A program made the translations under genes and the position numbers. Of a stretch of DNA of 64,000 bases, positions 35,129 to 44,495 are shown one piece after another. Source of the stretch: JBALVT01 sp036960305 (GTDB taxonomy: Bacteria > Pseudomonadota > Gammaproteobacteria > Pseudomonadales > Halieaceae); NCBI GenBank assembly GCA_036960305.1, contig JBALWA010000019.1, positions 8,758 to 72,757 on the forward strand, in the 5' to 3' direction. The notes under the pieces were generated by a model. That model saw only the letters and a program-made list of their open reading frames with translations. It ran no database searches and was not told where the DNA came from. The first letter of the stretch is position 1. Each line of letters begins with the position of its first letter.

Positions 35129-36889
35129 ATGGAACATGTCGCTATAGCCGACCAGACTGAAGTGTTGCATGACCCGGATACGTTTATTACCAAGTATATC
35201 TGGAGCCAGGATCACAAGGTCATCGCTATCCAATACGGCCTCACCGCCATTTTTGTTGGTCTGGTTGCACTCACCCTGTCGGGCCTGATGCGATTGCAGC
35301 TGGGGTTCCCCGACACCTTTGATTTTATAGACCCCAGTTCCTACCTGCAGTTTGTCACCATGCACGGCATGATCATGGTGATCTATCTGCTCACCGCCCT
35401 GTTTCTCGGTGGTTTCGGGAACTACCTTATTCCCCTGATGATTGGCGCCAGGGATATGGTCTTCCCCTACCTCAACATGCTGAGCTACTGGACTTACTTA
35501 CTGTCTGTAATTGTATTATTGGCCAGTTTTTTCGTACCCGGCGGGCCAACCGGGGCTGGCTGGACCCTATACCCTCCCCAGGCCATTCTAAACGGCACGC
35601 CCGGCTATGACTGGGGCATTGTTCTGATGCTGGTCTCACTGGCCATCTTCATCATCGCCTTCACCATGGGCGGCCTGAACTATGTCACCACCGTATTGCA
35701 GGCCCGCACACGCGGCATGACACTGATGCGAATGCCCCTCAGTATCTGGGGCATCTTTACCGCTACAGTACTGGGCCTGCTGGCCTTCCCCGCCCTGCTG
35801 GTCAGCGCGATCATGATGATGCTGGACAAGCTACTGGGCACCAGCTTTTTTATGCCGGCTATCGTCTCACTGGGCGAGTCTCTTGATCACACCGGAGGCA
35901 GCCCGGTATTGTTCCAGCACCTGTTCTGGTTTTTCGGCCACCCGGAAGTGTACATCGTCGCCCTGCCCGCCTTCGGTATGGTCTCGGATGTCCTGGCGAC
36001 ACACGCCCGCAAAAATATATTCGGCTACCGCATGATGGTCTGGGCCATCGTGGCCATCGGCGGCCTCAGCTTTGTCGTCTGGGCTCACCACATGTACGTG
36101 AGCGGTATGAACCCCGCCTTCGGTTTTTTCTTTGCCACCACCACCCTGATCATCGCTGTACCTACCGCAATAAAAGTCTACAACTGGGTGCTGACCTTAT
36201 GGCAGGGCAACATTCATCTCACAGTGCCTATGCTGTTCGCCATTGGGTTTATCTTCACCTTCACACACGGTGGACTAACCGGCCTGTTCCTGGGCAACGT
36301 CGTCATCGACCTACCCCTGTCTGACACCTACTTTGTCGTTGCCCACTTCCACATGGTGATGGGGGTCTCGCCCGTGTTGGTGTTGTTCGCCGCCATTTAT
36401 CATTGGTTCCCACTGATGACCGGGCGCATGTTTAACGAGACGCTGGGCAAGGTCCATTTCTGGTTTACGTTCCTGGGCACCTACGCAATATACCTACCCA
36501 TGCATTACCTGGGCTTCCTGGGCGTACCCAGACGCTACTTCGCGATGGGCAGCTCTGACTTCATACCCGAGTCAGCACAGTCGCTGAACGCCAGCATCTC
36601 AATCTCCGCACTCATTGTCGGGTTCAGCCAACTGATCTTCCTTTACAACATGTTTTGGAGCGTGCGCAACGGAGAAAAATGCGGGCATAATCCCTGGCAA
36701 GCCACCAGTCTGGAGTGGCAGACACCGGACGTGCCACCTCGGCACGGCAATTGGGGCCCAGCGCTGCCCCAGGTGCACCGCTGGGCCTATGATTACAGCG
36801 TGCCGGGCGCAGCGGAAGACTTTACCCCTCAGAATGTGCCGACCAGTGAAGTCGCCACCGCCGGTGAAACCGACGGAGACCATGCATGA
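35129..36889 (+). CDS. coxA: Cytochrome c oxidase subunit I
   Basis: The 586-residue product has about twelve transmembrane helices and all metal ligands. His79 and His408 serve haem a, His406 serves haem a3, and His271 with His320 and His321 bind CuB. Tyr275 in HPEVY forms the His-Tyr cross-link. The D-channel entry Asp109 lies in GARDMVFPYLN. This is an A-type haem-copper oxidase that reduces O2 to water and pumps protons. The 3' end overlaps the subunit III start by 4 bp (ATGA), indicating translational coupling. Confidence 0.97.
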   Translation: MEHVAIADQTEVLHDPDTFITKYIWSQDHKVIAIQYGLTAIFVGLVALTLSGLMRLQLGFPDTFDFIDPSSYLQFVTMHGMIMVIYLLTALFLGGFGNYLIPLMIGARDMVFPYLNMLSYWTYLLSVIVLLASFFVPGGPTGAGWTLYPPQAILNGTPGYDWGIVLMLVSLAIFIIAFTMGGLNYVTTVLQARTRGMTLMRMPLSIWGIFTATVLGLLAFPALLVSAIMMMLDKLLGTSFFMPAIVSLGESLDHTGGSPVLFQHLFWFFGHPEVYIVALPAFGMVSDVLATHARKNIFGYRMMVWAIVAIGGLSFVVWAHHMYVSGMNPAFGFFFATTTLIIAVPTAIKVYNWVLTLWQGNIHLTVPMLFAIGFIFTFTHGGLTGLFLGNVVIDLPLSDTYFVVAHFHMVMGVSPVLVLFAAIYHWFPLMTGRMFNETLGKVHFWFTFLGTYAIYLPMHYLGFLGVPRRYFAMGSSDFIPESAQSLNASISISALIVGFSQLIFLYNMFWSVRNGEKCGHNPWQATSLEWQTPDVPPRHGNWGPALPQVHRWAYDYSVPGAAEDFTPQNVPTSEVATAGETDGDHA

Positions 36890-37560
36890 ATCCGTTTAAA
36901 GTTCTCAGTGAAAAGCCCTGGCTCCCCCTACCCGCCGGGGAGGCCGCAATAGCCGAGCAGAACCCTCAAGCACCGGCCCAAATCGCGCTGCGCTTTTTTA
37001 TCGCTGTGGTCTCTGTGCTGTTTTTCCTGTTTACCCTCACCTTCCTGTCCCGCTCCCAGTACCCGGACTTTCAGGCATTGGCAGGGCAGCCCTGGCAACC
37101 TTTCACCGACCCCAGTCGGCTCTGGTTCAATACGGCCTTACTCGTTTTCAGCAGTCTGGCGATGCACCTGGGCTGGCGCGCTGCCAGAAAAGGGCATACA
37201 AACCTCACTATCAGTGGTGTTGTCGCCGCGGCGTTTTTTGCCGTTCTATTCCTGTTGGCGCAACTGGACCTGTGGCAACAACTGCAAGTCATGGGCTTCT
37301 ATGTCAGCAGCAACCCCGCCAATAGTTATTTTTACCTGCTCACAGCTGTGCACGGCCTGCACTTAATCGGCGGACTGGTGGCCCTGAGTAACGTGGTATT
37401 TCGAGTCTGGTATGACGGCGACCCGACCACACTGGGTGGACCACTCAAACTGTGTAGCACCTACTGGGATTTTCTGCTGATCGTCTGGCTTCTGTTATTT
37501 GCCCTGCTGACGAGCACACCGGATACGATCAACGCACTGGCTGCCCTGTGCGGCTTCTGA
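36886..37560 (+). CDS. Cytochrome c oxidase subunit III paralogue 1
   Basis: The 224-residue product has five hydrophobic helices. Subunit III signatures near the end are YLLTAVHGLHLIGGLVALSN (the conserved HGLH) and STYWDFLLIVWLLLF. It starts inside the subunit I stop codon. A second subunit III-type gene follows directly, so this is one of two divergent paralogues. Its atypical N-terminus (MNPFKVLSEKPWLPLPAG) is a soluble extension of about 30 residues. Confidence 0.85.
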   Translation: MNPFKVLSEKPWLPLPAGEAAIAEQNPQAPAQIALRFFIAVVSVLFFLFTLTFLSRSQYPDFQALAGQPWQPFTDPSRLWFNTALLVFSSLAMHLGWRAARKGHTNLTISGVVAAAFFAVLFLLAQLDLWQQLQVMGFYVSSNPANSYFYLLTAVHGLHLIGGLVALSNVVFRVWYDGDPTTLGGPLKLCSTYWDFLLIVWLLLFALLTSTPDTINALAALCGF

Positions 37561-37570
37561 GGCTGAAATT

Positions 37571-38254
37571 ATGACTGCAGAAACAGAGCACAGCAGTAAC
37601 TTTGACGAACCCGGTGTCGCCGGCATGGTGACCGACTGGGCAGGCGACAAGCAGGCTTTCGACATGCCCTGGGGCAAGTTGATGATGTGGATTTTCCTGC
37701 TCAGCGATACGTTCATCTTTAGCGTCTTTCTCACTGGCTATATGAATGTACGCATGTCGGCGACCGATCCCTGGCCCAATCCCAGCGAAGTGTTTGCACT
37801 GTCATTCGGTGGCGCACCGCTACCCCTGTTACTCATCGCTATTATGACGTTTGTGTTGATCACCAGTAGCGGCACGATGGCGCTGGCGGTTAATTTCGCC
37901 TACCGGGGGGACAAGCGCAAAGCCGTGACCCTGATCTCTCTCACCGCCCTGCTAGGTGCGTCGTTCGTCGGGATGCAGGTATTCGAATGGAGCAAACTCA
38001 TTTTTCATGAAGGCGTAAGACCCTGGAGCAACCCCATGGGTGCCGCCCAATTCGGCGCGGTGTTTTTCATGATTACCGGATTTCACGGTATGCACGTCAC
38101 GGCCGGGGTGATTTATTTGTCGGTTGTTGCCCGCAAAGTCGGCCGCGGTGATTACGACAAGAAGGGTTATGAAATTGTAGAGATTGCCGGGCTCTACTGG
38201 CACTTCGTGGATCTGGTCTGGGTCTTTATTTTCGCGCTATTTTATTTGTGGTGA
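37571..38254 (+). CDS. Cytochrome c oxidase subunit III paralogue 2
   Basis: The 227-residue product has the features of haem-copper oxidase subunit III: WGKLMMWIFLLSDTFIFSVF, SSGTMALAVNFAYRGD, FHGMHVTAGVIYLSVVA and a terminal LYWHFVDLVWVFIFALFYL. It lies 10 bp after paralogue 1 and 9 bp before the subunit IV gene. This copy is closer to canonical subunit III than the preceding one. Subunit III stabilises the oxidase and sustains proton uptake. Confidence 0.9.
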   Translation: MTAETEHSSNFDEPGVAGMVTDWAGDKQAFDMPWGKLMMWIFLLSDTFIFSVFLTGYMNVRMSATDPWPNPSEVFALSFGGAPLPLLLIAIMTFVLITSSGTMALAVNFAYRGDKRKAVTLISLTALLGASFVGMQVFEWSKLIFHEGVRPWSNPMGAAQFGAVFFMITGFHGMHVTAGVIYLSVVARKVGRGDYDKKGYEIVEIAGLYWHFVDLVWVFIFALFYLW

Positions 38255-38263
38255 GGTGAATCC

Positions 38264-38581
38264 ATGAGTGACAACACCGCTGAACAACATCCCATCGGCA
38301 TCTACCTGAAAATCTGGTTACTGCTGTTTGTTCTGAGCACACTGTCCTACATGGTCGACTGGTTCCAGTTTCAGGGTTATGTACGCTGGACCTTGATACT
38401 GATATTCATGTGCCTGAAAGCCGGCTTGATCGTCGCCATATTCATGCACCTGTCCTGGGAGCGCCTGGCGTTGAAATATGTCTTGCTGCTGCCCCCCCTG
38501 GCCATTGCGGTGCTGGTTGCCATGATGGCGATTGAAGCCGACTATACTTTTTTCACCCGTATGACCTTCTTCGACCGCTGA
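38264..38581 (+). CDS. Cytochrome c oxidase subunit IV (prokaryotic CtaF-type)
   Basis: The 105-residue product has three transmembrane helices with the family elements IYLKIWLLLFVLSTLSYMVD, LKAGLIVAIFMHLSWERLAL and a C-terminal MAIEADYTFFTRM. Small subunits of this kind end caa3-like operons and stabilise the complex. Spacing of 9 bp to the gene before it supports one transcript. Confidence 0.88.
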   Translation: MSDNTAEQHPIGIYLKIWLLLFVLSTLSYMVDWFQFQGYVRWTLILIFMCLKAGLIVAIFMHLSWERLALKYVLLLPPLAIAVLVAMMAIEADYTFFTRMTFFDR

Positions 38582-38615
38582 GTCGACAATCGACCGATGG
38601 AGACCCACAGGGACC

Positions 38616-39320
38616 ATGTCTTCTCCACGTAAAAGACTGCTACTGGGCTTTGCATGGGCAAACCTGGCACTGATTATCGTAGCCACCTCAGTCTGGCTCA
38701 GCAAACCGGCTGCCCCTCCTTTGATCCAGGGTGTACTACTCCAAAATAGCCGCGCCCTGGATGATTTCATACTGCTTGATCACAATGGCCAAGCCTTCAT
38801 CAACAAACATTTGCAGGGCGCCTGGCATATTGTCTCTTACGGCTTCACCCACTGTCCGGACGTGTGCCCAACCACGCTCTCCACCCTGGCCCAGGTCGCC
38901 AGCAAGCTGGCAGCTGAGGGCAGGGAACCTCTAAATGTCCTTTTTTACTCGGTAGATCACCGCCGGGACACAGCGACAGAGCTCGCTTCCTATATGCCCT
39001 TTTTTAACGAAAGCTTTCTGGGACTGACGCACCTGGATGACAGTTCAAACCCCCACCTGCCCTTTGAACAAGGACTCGGCATATTCGCCCAGCTCTCGCC
39101 CGATGATTCTGCTGCGTCAGCAAACGACAGCGCGGCATACCAGGTAAGCCATGGCATCAGCCTGCTTCTGCTAAACCCGCAGGGACAACTACAGGCAATC
39201 TTCAAACCCGGTGAAAACCAGCTGGGTGTAAAGGTTTTTGACCCCGACACACTCTACCGCGACTATCTAAAGATTCGCTTTTATTACGACACCCCAGTGG
39301 TTGCATCCGCGACGCCCTGA
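38616..39320 (+). CDS. SCO1/SenC family copper chaperone
   Basis: The 234-residue product has an N-terminal anchor helix (about 8-28) and a thioredoxin-like domain. The copper site is complete: Cys80 and Cys84 in FTHCPDVCPTT, and His179 in YQVSHGIS. SCO proteins insert copper into the CuA centre of subunit II or keep its cysteines reduced. Its place as the last gene of the oxidase operon fits this. Other assembly factors (CtaG/Cox11, SURF1, haem A synthase) are not in the window. Confidence 0.93.
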   Translation: MSSPRKRLLLGFAWANLALIIVATSVWLSKPAAPPLIQGVLLQNSRALDDFILLDHNGQAFINKHLQGAWHIVSYGFTHCPDVCPTTLSTLAQVASKLAAEGREPLNVLFYSVDHRRDTATELASYMPFFNESFLGLTHLDDSSNPHLPFEQGLGIFAQLSPDDSAASANDSAAYQVSHGISLLLLNPQGQLQAIFKPGENQLGVKVFDPDTLYRDYLKIRFYYDTPVVASATP

Positions 39321-39394
39321 CAGAAAGACAAGCATCAGGCATTCTTCTGCACTAAGCTGTCAGCATTAAAACTGCCACACCCAGGAGAACATTT

Positions 39395-40333
39395 GTGTCT
39401 GAAGATGAGCACCCCGCCCGCAAAGTCGTCGTGGTTGGCGCCCGCTCAGCGCGCCAGGGCACTGGCCCCTTTATAGCAAGGGCCTTTGACCAATTGGGAG
39501 CCGACGTCTGTGCTGTTGTCGGTACATCTTCGCTTACGAACGAGCAGGCTCTGGACTCCCTGCGCAGCGAGCAAGGTATTCACTGCCGGGCTTACACGGA
39601 CCTCGAAGAGGCGATCGCAGCAGAGCAGCCCGATGCGGTGGCCATCTGCTCGCCCTACCCCTTTCACGCTGAACAACTGGCCCTGGTGGCCGCCTCCGGT
39701 TGTCACTGCCTGGTTGAGAAGCCTCTTGTCTGGCCCTGTGACGAAGCAGACCTGGAAAAACTTGTCAGCGAATTCAGCCAGCGCGACCTGTTGTTGCAAA
39801 TGGTCACCCAGTGGCCGGGAACGCTGGGGGCTTTCACCGAGTTGCATGGCGCGCCTGCCGAGCCGGTTACCGACTTTGCCATGAGGCTGAGCCCTATCTC
39901 CATCGGTCCGGATATGGTGCCGGACTCCGCCCCCCACTTCATCAGCCTACTGCAGGCACTGGTCGGTCCCGGAGAATGCCTGCAGGTGACCATCCAACGC
40001 CCCCGGGACGATGCGCTGATTGTGGCCTGTGATTATGTACACGACACGGGGACAACCCGCGCGCAATTACTACTGGAAACCTGTGAGCAGCGCCCGAGAC
40101 CGGCCTGGTATCAAATCAACCAACAACGGGTAGACCGGGTGGTAGAACTACCACAGTACATCCAGCAGCTGGTGGCAGAAGATCGAACCGTCACACTCAG
40201 CGATCCCCTGGAAGGCGTTGTGAAGCATTTTATGGACTCCCTGGCAGCTGGCAAAGCGACCCATTCAAAGCAACTACTACAGGGACACCGCAATCTGCTT
40301 CAGCTGGCGGCCGCATGGCCTGAAAACCGCTAA
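39395..40333 (+). CDS. Gfo/Idh/MocA family oxidoreductase
   Basis: The start is GTG with AGGAG upstream. The 312-residue product has a Rossmann N-terminus (KVVVVGARSARQGTGPFIA) and the family signature AICSPYPFHAEQLALVAASG...HCLVEKPLVWP. The EKP lysine is the usual catalytic residue. The C-terminal half is shorter than in sugar dehydrogenases of this family. It probably oxidises or reduces a sugar or sugar nucleotide using NAD(P). A radical SAM gene follows about 110 bp downstream in the same direction, and LPS heptose genes are close by, but no joint pathway is proven. Confidence 0.85.
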   Translation: MSEDEHPARKVVVVGARSARQGTGPFIARAFDQLGADVCAVVGTSSLTNEQALDSLRSEQGIHCRAYTDLEEAIAAEQPDAVAICSPYPFHAEQLALVAASGCHCLVEKPLVWPCDEADLEKLVSEFSQRDLLLQMVTQWPGTLGAFTELHGAPAEPVTDFAMRLSPISIGPDMVPDSAPHFISLLQALVGPGECLQVTIQRPRDDALIVACDYVHDTGTTRAQLLLETCEQRPRPAWYQINQQRVDRVVELPQYIQQLVAEDRTVTLSDPLEGVVKHFMDSLAAGKATHSKQLLQGHRNLLQLAAAWPENR

Positions 40334-40440
40334 ATTGCGCGACAGATGCCGGTTGTTGTCCGGGCCTGCAAACCGTAGAATTGGCACTCTGCCCAAGGGC
40401 CACCCCCACCAACCCCATCTGCGCAAGCTAGAGGTGCACT

Positions 40441-41745
40441 TTGACCAACAATATTCCGCTCACCGACCTGGATGCCAACACGTCAGGCCAGGACGACAGC
40501 AATGAACAGCTGGAGCTCTCGAGCATCCACGACTTCGCCACCAAACTGACCCAGCCCGGCGCCAAGGATGCACTGGAGCATTACGTGAACTGGCAGGTCG
40601 CCCAGCGCACCAATGTCGACGCCGCAGAACTGGGCTCTGATGCCGCAAAAGTGCCAGATTTCGCACCGATATCCATCAACCTTGACCTCACCACCGCCTG
40701 TAACTTTGCCTGTGATCACTGCGTTGACCTGGATATCCTCAACACCGGTATTCGCTACGACCACGACAAGTTGATGTCCTCCCTGGAACTGATGGCCAAG
40801 AGAGGGCTGCGTTCAGTGATTGTCATTGGTGGCGGCGAACCAACTCTATACCCGAAGTTCGCCGAAGTAATCCGCTTTTTGAAACAATTGGACCTACAGG
40901 TGGCCATTGTCTCTAATGGCACTGGCAACCAGAAGATAGCCGAAGTCGCAGATTGCATGGACGGCAACGACTGGGTGCGTCTGTCTCTGGATTCAGGTAC
41001 CGACGCTACCTTCCAGCCTATGCACAAACCCAAGAAAAACTTCCCGCTAGAAGACATCTGCGGCCGGGTACCCGCTATCAAAGCGGCCAACCCAGACCTT
41101 ACCGTGGGCTTTTCCTACATCGTAACCTGGCGTGGCGCCAACATTAACGACACCAATATCGTTGAAAACCTGCACGAGATTGCCCAGGCGACACGCCTGG
41201 CACGGGATTCTGAATTCGACTACATCAGCTTCAAGCCTTTTCTTACCCGGGATGAAATCAACAACGCCGAAGTGATTGATATCAAGCGACAGGACAACGT
41301 GGACGAGACGGTGGCCAGAATCCAGGCCCAGATCGATGAGGCCGTGACCCTGGAGACCGACACGTTCCGGGTACTGCGCAGTACGGGGCTGAAAGCCATG
41401 CTGAGCGGTCAAACACAGACACTGGGCAAGCAACCACAACAATGTCATATGCAGTTTTTCCGACAGGTATTAAGCCCACTGGGGCTGTACAACTGCCCGG
41501 TATACCGCAATCAGGATCACGGCAAGCTGGGGGACAAAAATGCTGCGGCTGATGAACTGGCCTACGACGCCACCCGCGGCCAGACCGCCACCCTGATACG
41601 CGACTTTAACGCCACCACCAGCTGCGAGAAGGTCACTTGTCTCTATAACGATGTGAACTGGTGGATAGAGCGCCTGATAGAAAACCCGGAGCAACTGGAA
41701 CAGTTGACCACCAGCGGTACGGACGCACCGGATTACTTTCTCTAA
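40441..41745 (+). CDS. Radical SAM protein with SPASM-like C-terminal cysteines
   Basis: The start is TTG with GAGG upstream. The 434-residue product carries the 4Fe-4S motif TTACNFACDHC with Cys 87, 91 and 94 (CxxxCxxC), and GGGEPTLYP for SAM binding. The C-terminal part has further cysteines (QQCHMQFF, YNCPVYR, CEKVTCLYND) arranged like a SPASM/twitch auxiliary-cluster region. Such enzymes modify peptides or small metabolites. No precursor peptide gene is visible next to it, and the substrate is unknown. It converges on the heptosyltransferase gene with 16 bp between stops. Confidence 0.88.
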   Translation: MTNNIPLTDLDANTSGQDDSNEQLELSSIHDFATKLTQPGAKDALEHYVNWQVAQRTNVDAAELGSDAAKVPDFAPISINLDLTTACNFACDHCVDLDILNTGIRYDHDKLMSSLELMAKRGLRSVIVIGGGEPTLYPKFAEVIRFLKQLDLQVAIVSNGTGNQKIAEVADCMDGNDWVRLSLDSGTDATFQPMHKPKKNFPLEDICGRVPAIKAANPDLTVGFSYIVTWRGANINDTNIVENLHEIAQATRLARDSEFDYISFKPFLTRDEINNAEVIDIKRQDNVDETVARIQAQIDEAVTLETDTFRVLRSTGLKAMLSGQTQTLGKQPQQCHMQFFRQVLSPLGLYNCPVYRNQDHGKLGDKNAAADELAYDATRGQTATLIRDFNATTSCEKVTCLYNDVNWWIERLIENPEQLEQLTTSGTDAPDYFL

Positions 41746-41761
41746 ACCCAGTGTACCCCGG

Positions 41762-42874
41762 CTAAGCTGTGCGGCCCACACCCTGGGCCAACAGCTCCGA
41801 GTCACAGGCCTCTTTCACCATCTTCACTGTCACCAGGTTCATGCAGTCATGATGCTGTAGGGGGCAGACTTTTTTGTGGCAGGGGCCGCAGGGCACATCG
41901 ATCTGAATGATGGTCTCTCCGCCATGGCTGGTATCTGTCCAGCGCCTTTCGGTGGGACCGAAGACCGTCACCCTGGACGTATTGAACGCCCGGGCAAAGT
42001 GCCGGGGCCCGGTATCATTTCCCAGTAACAACACACTGCGCTCGATCAGGGATTTAAGTTCCCCCAGAGTCAGGCAGGGGTTCGTCAACAATGCCGAAGG
42101 TTGCTTCATGGCTTGTTGAATGGCCTCCGCCAGGGGCTCTTCCCCGGGTCCGGGGCTCATAGCGATGGCGACACCGTGCTGCTCAATCAGCTGATCAGCC
42201 ACCGCGGCAAAGCGTTCGGGGGCCCAGCACTTGGATGCACCGAAATTTGCGCCGGGAGAGATCACCACCAGGGGTTTTTGCGGGTCAACACCGCAGCTCA
42301 ACAGACGCTCATTGACGGACTCATCACAATCCGGCGTGGTATAGAGTGTCAACTGATCACCGGGGTGCTCACAGCCCAGTGCCATGGCCAGCTGCCCATA
42401 GTAATCCACCATGGGCATGGGTTCGTAGCCGCCTGCTATCTTGTTAGGCACAGCCAGGGCGTCGGTAAGCAGGATTCTACGGCCGTCGCGATTGAAGCCA
42501 AGGCGGCGCTTCGCACCACTGCGCCAGCACAACCAGGCGCTGCGGAGTGAATTCGGCAGCATGATCGCCAGGTCGAATTGTTCATTGCGCAAATCCTTGA
42601 TCAGTGTTTTTTGCGCCTGCTTTGCCTCGGCGCTTTTATTGCGGGGCGGCCAAACATGGCAGTGCCGGGACCAGGGGCTGCCCTCTAGCAAGGGCAGGAG
42701 ATGACGCTGGGTCAGGAGGTGTATCTGCGCCTGCGGGTATCGCTCGAATATCGCCTGCAGAACCGGTGTCGCCATGACCACATCGCCCACCCAGGTAGGC
42801 AGGACAATAAGAATACTCTCGGGATCGTGGCGAAAGGACAGCGCGGCTGGCGACTTGCAACTTGAAACTGACAT
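41762..42874 (-). CDS. waaF: LPS heptosyltransferase (GT9), WaaF-like
   Basis: From ATG 42874 (GAGG upstream) the product is 370 residues; the frame is open to a TTG at 42925. GT9 landmarks are ILIVLPTWVGDVVMATPVLQ, FDLAIMLPNSLRSAWL, PLVVISPGANFGASKCW and LLLGNDTGPRHFARAF, ending with PCGPCHKKVCPLQHHDCM. These are hallmarks of ADP-heptose:LPS heptosyltransferase II, which adds the second heptose to the inner core. The adenylyltransferase gene for the ADP-heptose donor lies divergently 115 bp away, which supports the role. Confidence 0.9.
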   Translation of the reverse strand: MSVSSCKSPAALSFRHDPESILIVLPTWVGDVVMATPVLQAIFERYPQAQIHLLTQRHLLPLLEGSPWSRHCHVWPPRNKSAEAKQAQKTLIKDLRNEQFDLAIMLPNSLRSAWLCWRSGAKRRLGFNRDGRRILLTDALAVPNKIAGGYEPMPMVDYYGQLAMALGCEHPGDQLTLYTTPDCDESVNERLLSCGVDPQKPLVVISPGANFGASKCWAPERFAAVADQLIEQHGVAIAMSPGPGEEPLAEAIQQAMKQPSALLTNPCLTLGELKSLIERSVLLLGNDTGPRHFARAFNTSRVTVFGPTERRWTDTSHGGETIIQIDVPCGPCHKKVCPLQHHDCMNLVTVKMVKEACDSELLAQGVGRTA

Positions 42875-42989
42875 ACAACCTCTGGTGGCGAAACGGTTAC
42901 GCCGGAGTATATATTCTATGGTCAATCCCCGCTACACTGCACCCAGCCAGCGTTTTTTAGCGCCGCTCATCACTACTTGAGAACTCTCC

Positions 42990-43481
42990 ATGACCACCTT
43001 CAACAAGATCTTCGCCGATCCCCAGTCCCTGCTACCGATACTTGAAGCGCACCGTGAAAAAGGCGAGACCATCGTATTTGGCAACGGCTGCTTCGACCTG
43101 ATCCACGTAGGCCACGTTCGTTATCTGGACGCCGCCAGAGCACTGGGAGACGTGCTGGTCATCGCCGTTAACACCGAGGCTTCCATTCGCACCAATAGCA
43201 ATCGTGAGCCTTCGATAAACCCCTGCGAAGAGCGCATGGAAGTGATCGCGGCACTGGATGCTGTCAACTACGTAGTGCCACTGGAAGCGTCTGTTCCAAC
43301 ACCACTGATAGAACTGTACCGGCCGCATGTACAGGCCAAGGGCACGGATTACACCCTCGAGCAAATGCCCGAGCGCTTCGCTGTGGAAGCGGGCGGTGGT
43401 CGCATTGAATTTGTCGGTGATGAAAAAACACACAGTTCCTCCGCACTGCGCGAAATACTGCGTCAGCGCGGCGCTTTGTAA
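42990..43481 (+). CDS. Heptose-1-phosphate adenylyltransferase-like protein (RfaE2/HldE C-terminal type)
   Basis: The 163-residue product is a stand-alone cytidylyltransferase-fold enzyme. It has GNGCFDLIHVGHVRYL with the nucleotidyl-transfer HVGH at 39-42, NTEASIRTN, INPCEERMEVIAALDAVNYV and KGTDYTLEQMPE. It matches the adenylyltransferase half of HldE, which makes ADP-D-glycero-D-manno-heptose from the heptose 1-phosphate. The kinase half is not encoded here, so a separate HldA-like kinase is expected elsewhere. Confidence 0.9.
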   Translation: MTTFNKIFADPQSLLPILEAHREKGETIVFGNGCFDLIHVGHVRYLDAARALGDVLVIAVNTEASIRTNSNREPSINPCEERMEVIAALDAVNYVVPLEASVPTPLIELYRPHVQAKGTDYTLEQMPERFAVEAGGGRIEFVGDEKTHSSSALREILRQRGAL

Positions 43482-43546
43482 GCACGCTCGATGTTGAATT
43501 ATGTTCACCCCAAGCTAAACACCTAAAACCGAAAAGGACTCTCTGT

Positions 43547-44410
43547 ATGCTCCGTCTCAAACACGCTCTTCTAGCTGCTGTTATCGCCGGAACCACTGTG
43601 ATTAACGCTTTCGCTGCCGAACCAGGCAACGCAGCCCTGGAGCAGGCGATCAATAATCGTAGCGCCGAAGATCAAGCGCGGGATGCTGCCAGGCACCCGG
43701 CAAAGACCCTGGAATTTTTCCAGCTGGAACCGGGCATGACCGTCGCCGAGGCTTTGCCCGGGGGAGGCTGGTATACCAACATACTCGCCAATTACCTGGG
43801 CGCAGAGGGTACGCTCCTCGGTGTGAATTACCCGGACGCACTGTGGCCCATGTTCAGCTTCGCGACTGACGAGATGGTTAAGAAACGTATCGCCCAGACT
43901 AAGGAGTTTCCGAAACTTGTTGCCGGTTTTACCGACAACGGTATAAAAGCAACAGGCTTCACCTTTAACACGGTGCCCTCAGATGCTCTGGGCACGGTTG
44001 ACCGGGTGCTATTGATCCGAGCACTGCACAACCTCAATCGCTTCGAATCGACCACTGGCATGCGCAGCCAGGCCCTCGCAGCAGTGCGCGCCATGCTGAA
44101 GGACGATGGCCTGGTCGGTGTCGTACAACACCGGGCACCCGCCAGTGCCGAAGATGACTGGGCGGACGGTAGTCGTGGTTACCTGAAGCAGGCAGCCGTC
44201 ATCGCGCTGTTTAAGCAGGCCGGCTTCGAACTGGTCGCCAGCAGTGAAATAAACGCCAACCCCAACGATAAGCCGGGAACTGAAGACATTGTCTGGCGAC
44301 TGCCGCCCTCCCTCACCGACAGCAAGGACGACGCGGATCGCAGGGCAGCCATGCAGGCAATCGGGGAGTCCGACCGGATGACGCTGACGTTCCGCAAGGT
44401 TAAGCCCTAA
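43547..44410 (+). CDS. Exported predicted SAM methyltransferase-fold protein
   Basis: The 287-residue product has a clear signal peptide (MLRLKHALLAAVIAGTTVI, cleaved near AFA-AEP). The mature part resembles class I methyltransferases: HPAKTLEFFQLEPGMTVAEA, PGGGWYTNILANYLG and VDRVLLIRALHNLNRF. A family of such periplasmic predicted methyltransferases is known from sequence only, and SAM availability in the periplasm is an unsolved problem for them. The canonical GxGxG is replaced by LPGGGWY. It may bind another ligand. Confidence 0.8.
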   Translation: MLRLKHALLAAVIAGTTVINAFAAEPGNAALEQAINNRSAEDQARDAARHPAKTLEFFQLEPGMTVAEALPGGGWYTNILANYLGAEGTLLGVNYPDALWPMFSFATDEMVKKRIAQTKEFPKLVAGFTDNGIKATGFTFNTVPSDALGTVDRVLLIRALHNLNRFESTTGMRSQALAAVRAMLKDDGLVGVVQHRAPASAEDDWADGSRGYLKQAAVIALFKQAGFELVASSEINANPNDKPGTEDIVWRLPPSLTDSKDDADRRAAMQAIGESDRMTLTFRKVKP

Positions 44411-44462
44411 GATATAACTTTTAGTTATGATTAGATATAATAAAATATCATGTAGTTATTTC

Positions 44463-44490
44463 TTGATCCTGACGAGATCTCACTTATACT
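44463..44490 (+). promoter_or_regulatory. Sigma-70 promoter of the structured RNA/lipid operon leader
   Basis: TTGATC (44463-44468) and TATACT (44485-44490) are spaced by 16 bp. Transcription would start near 44496-44498, exactly where the first RNA stem begins, which strengthens the call. Confidence 0.65.
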
Positions 44491-44495
44491 AAAAG

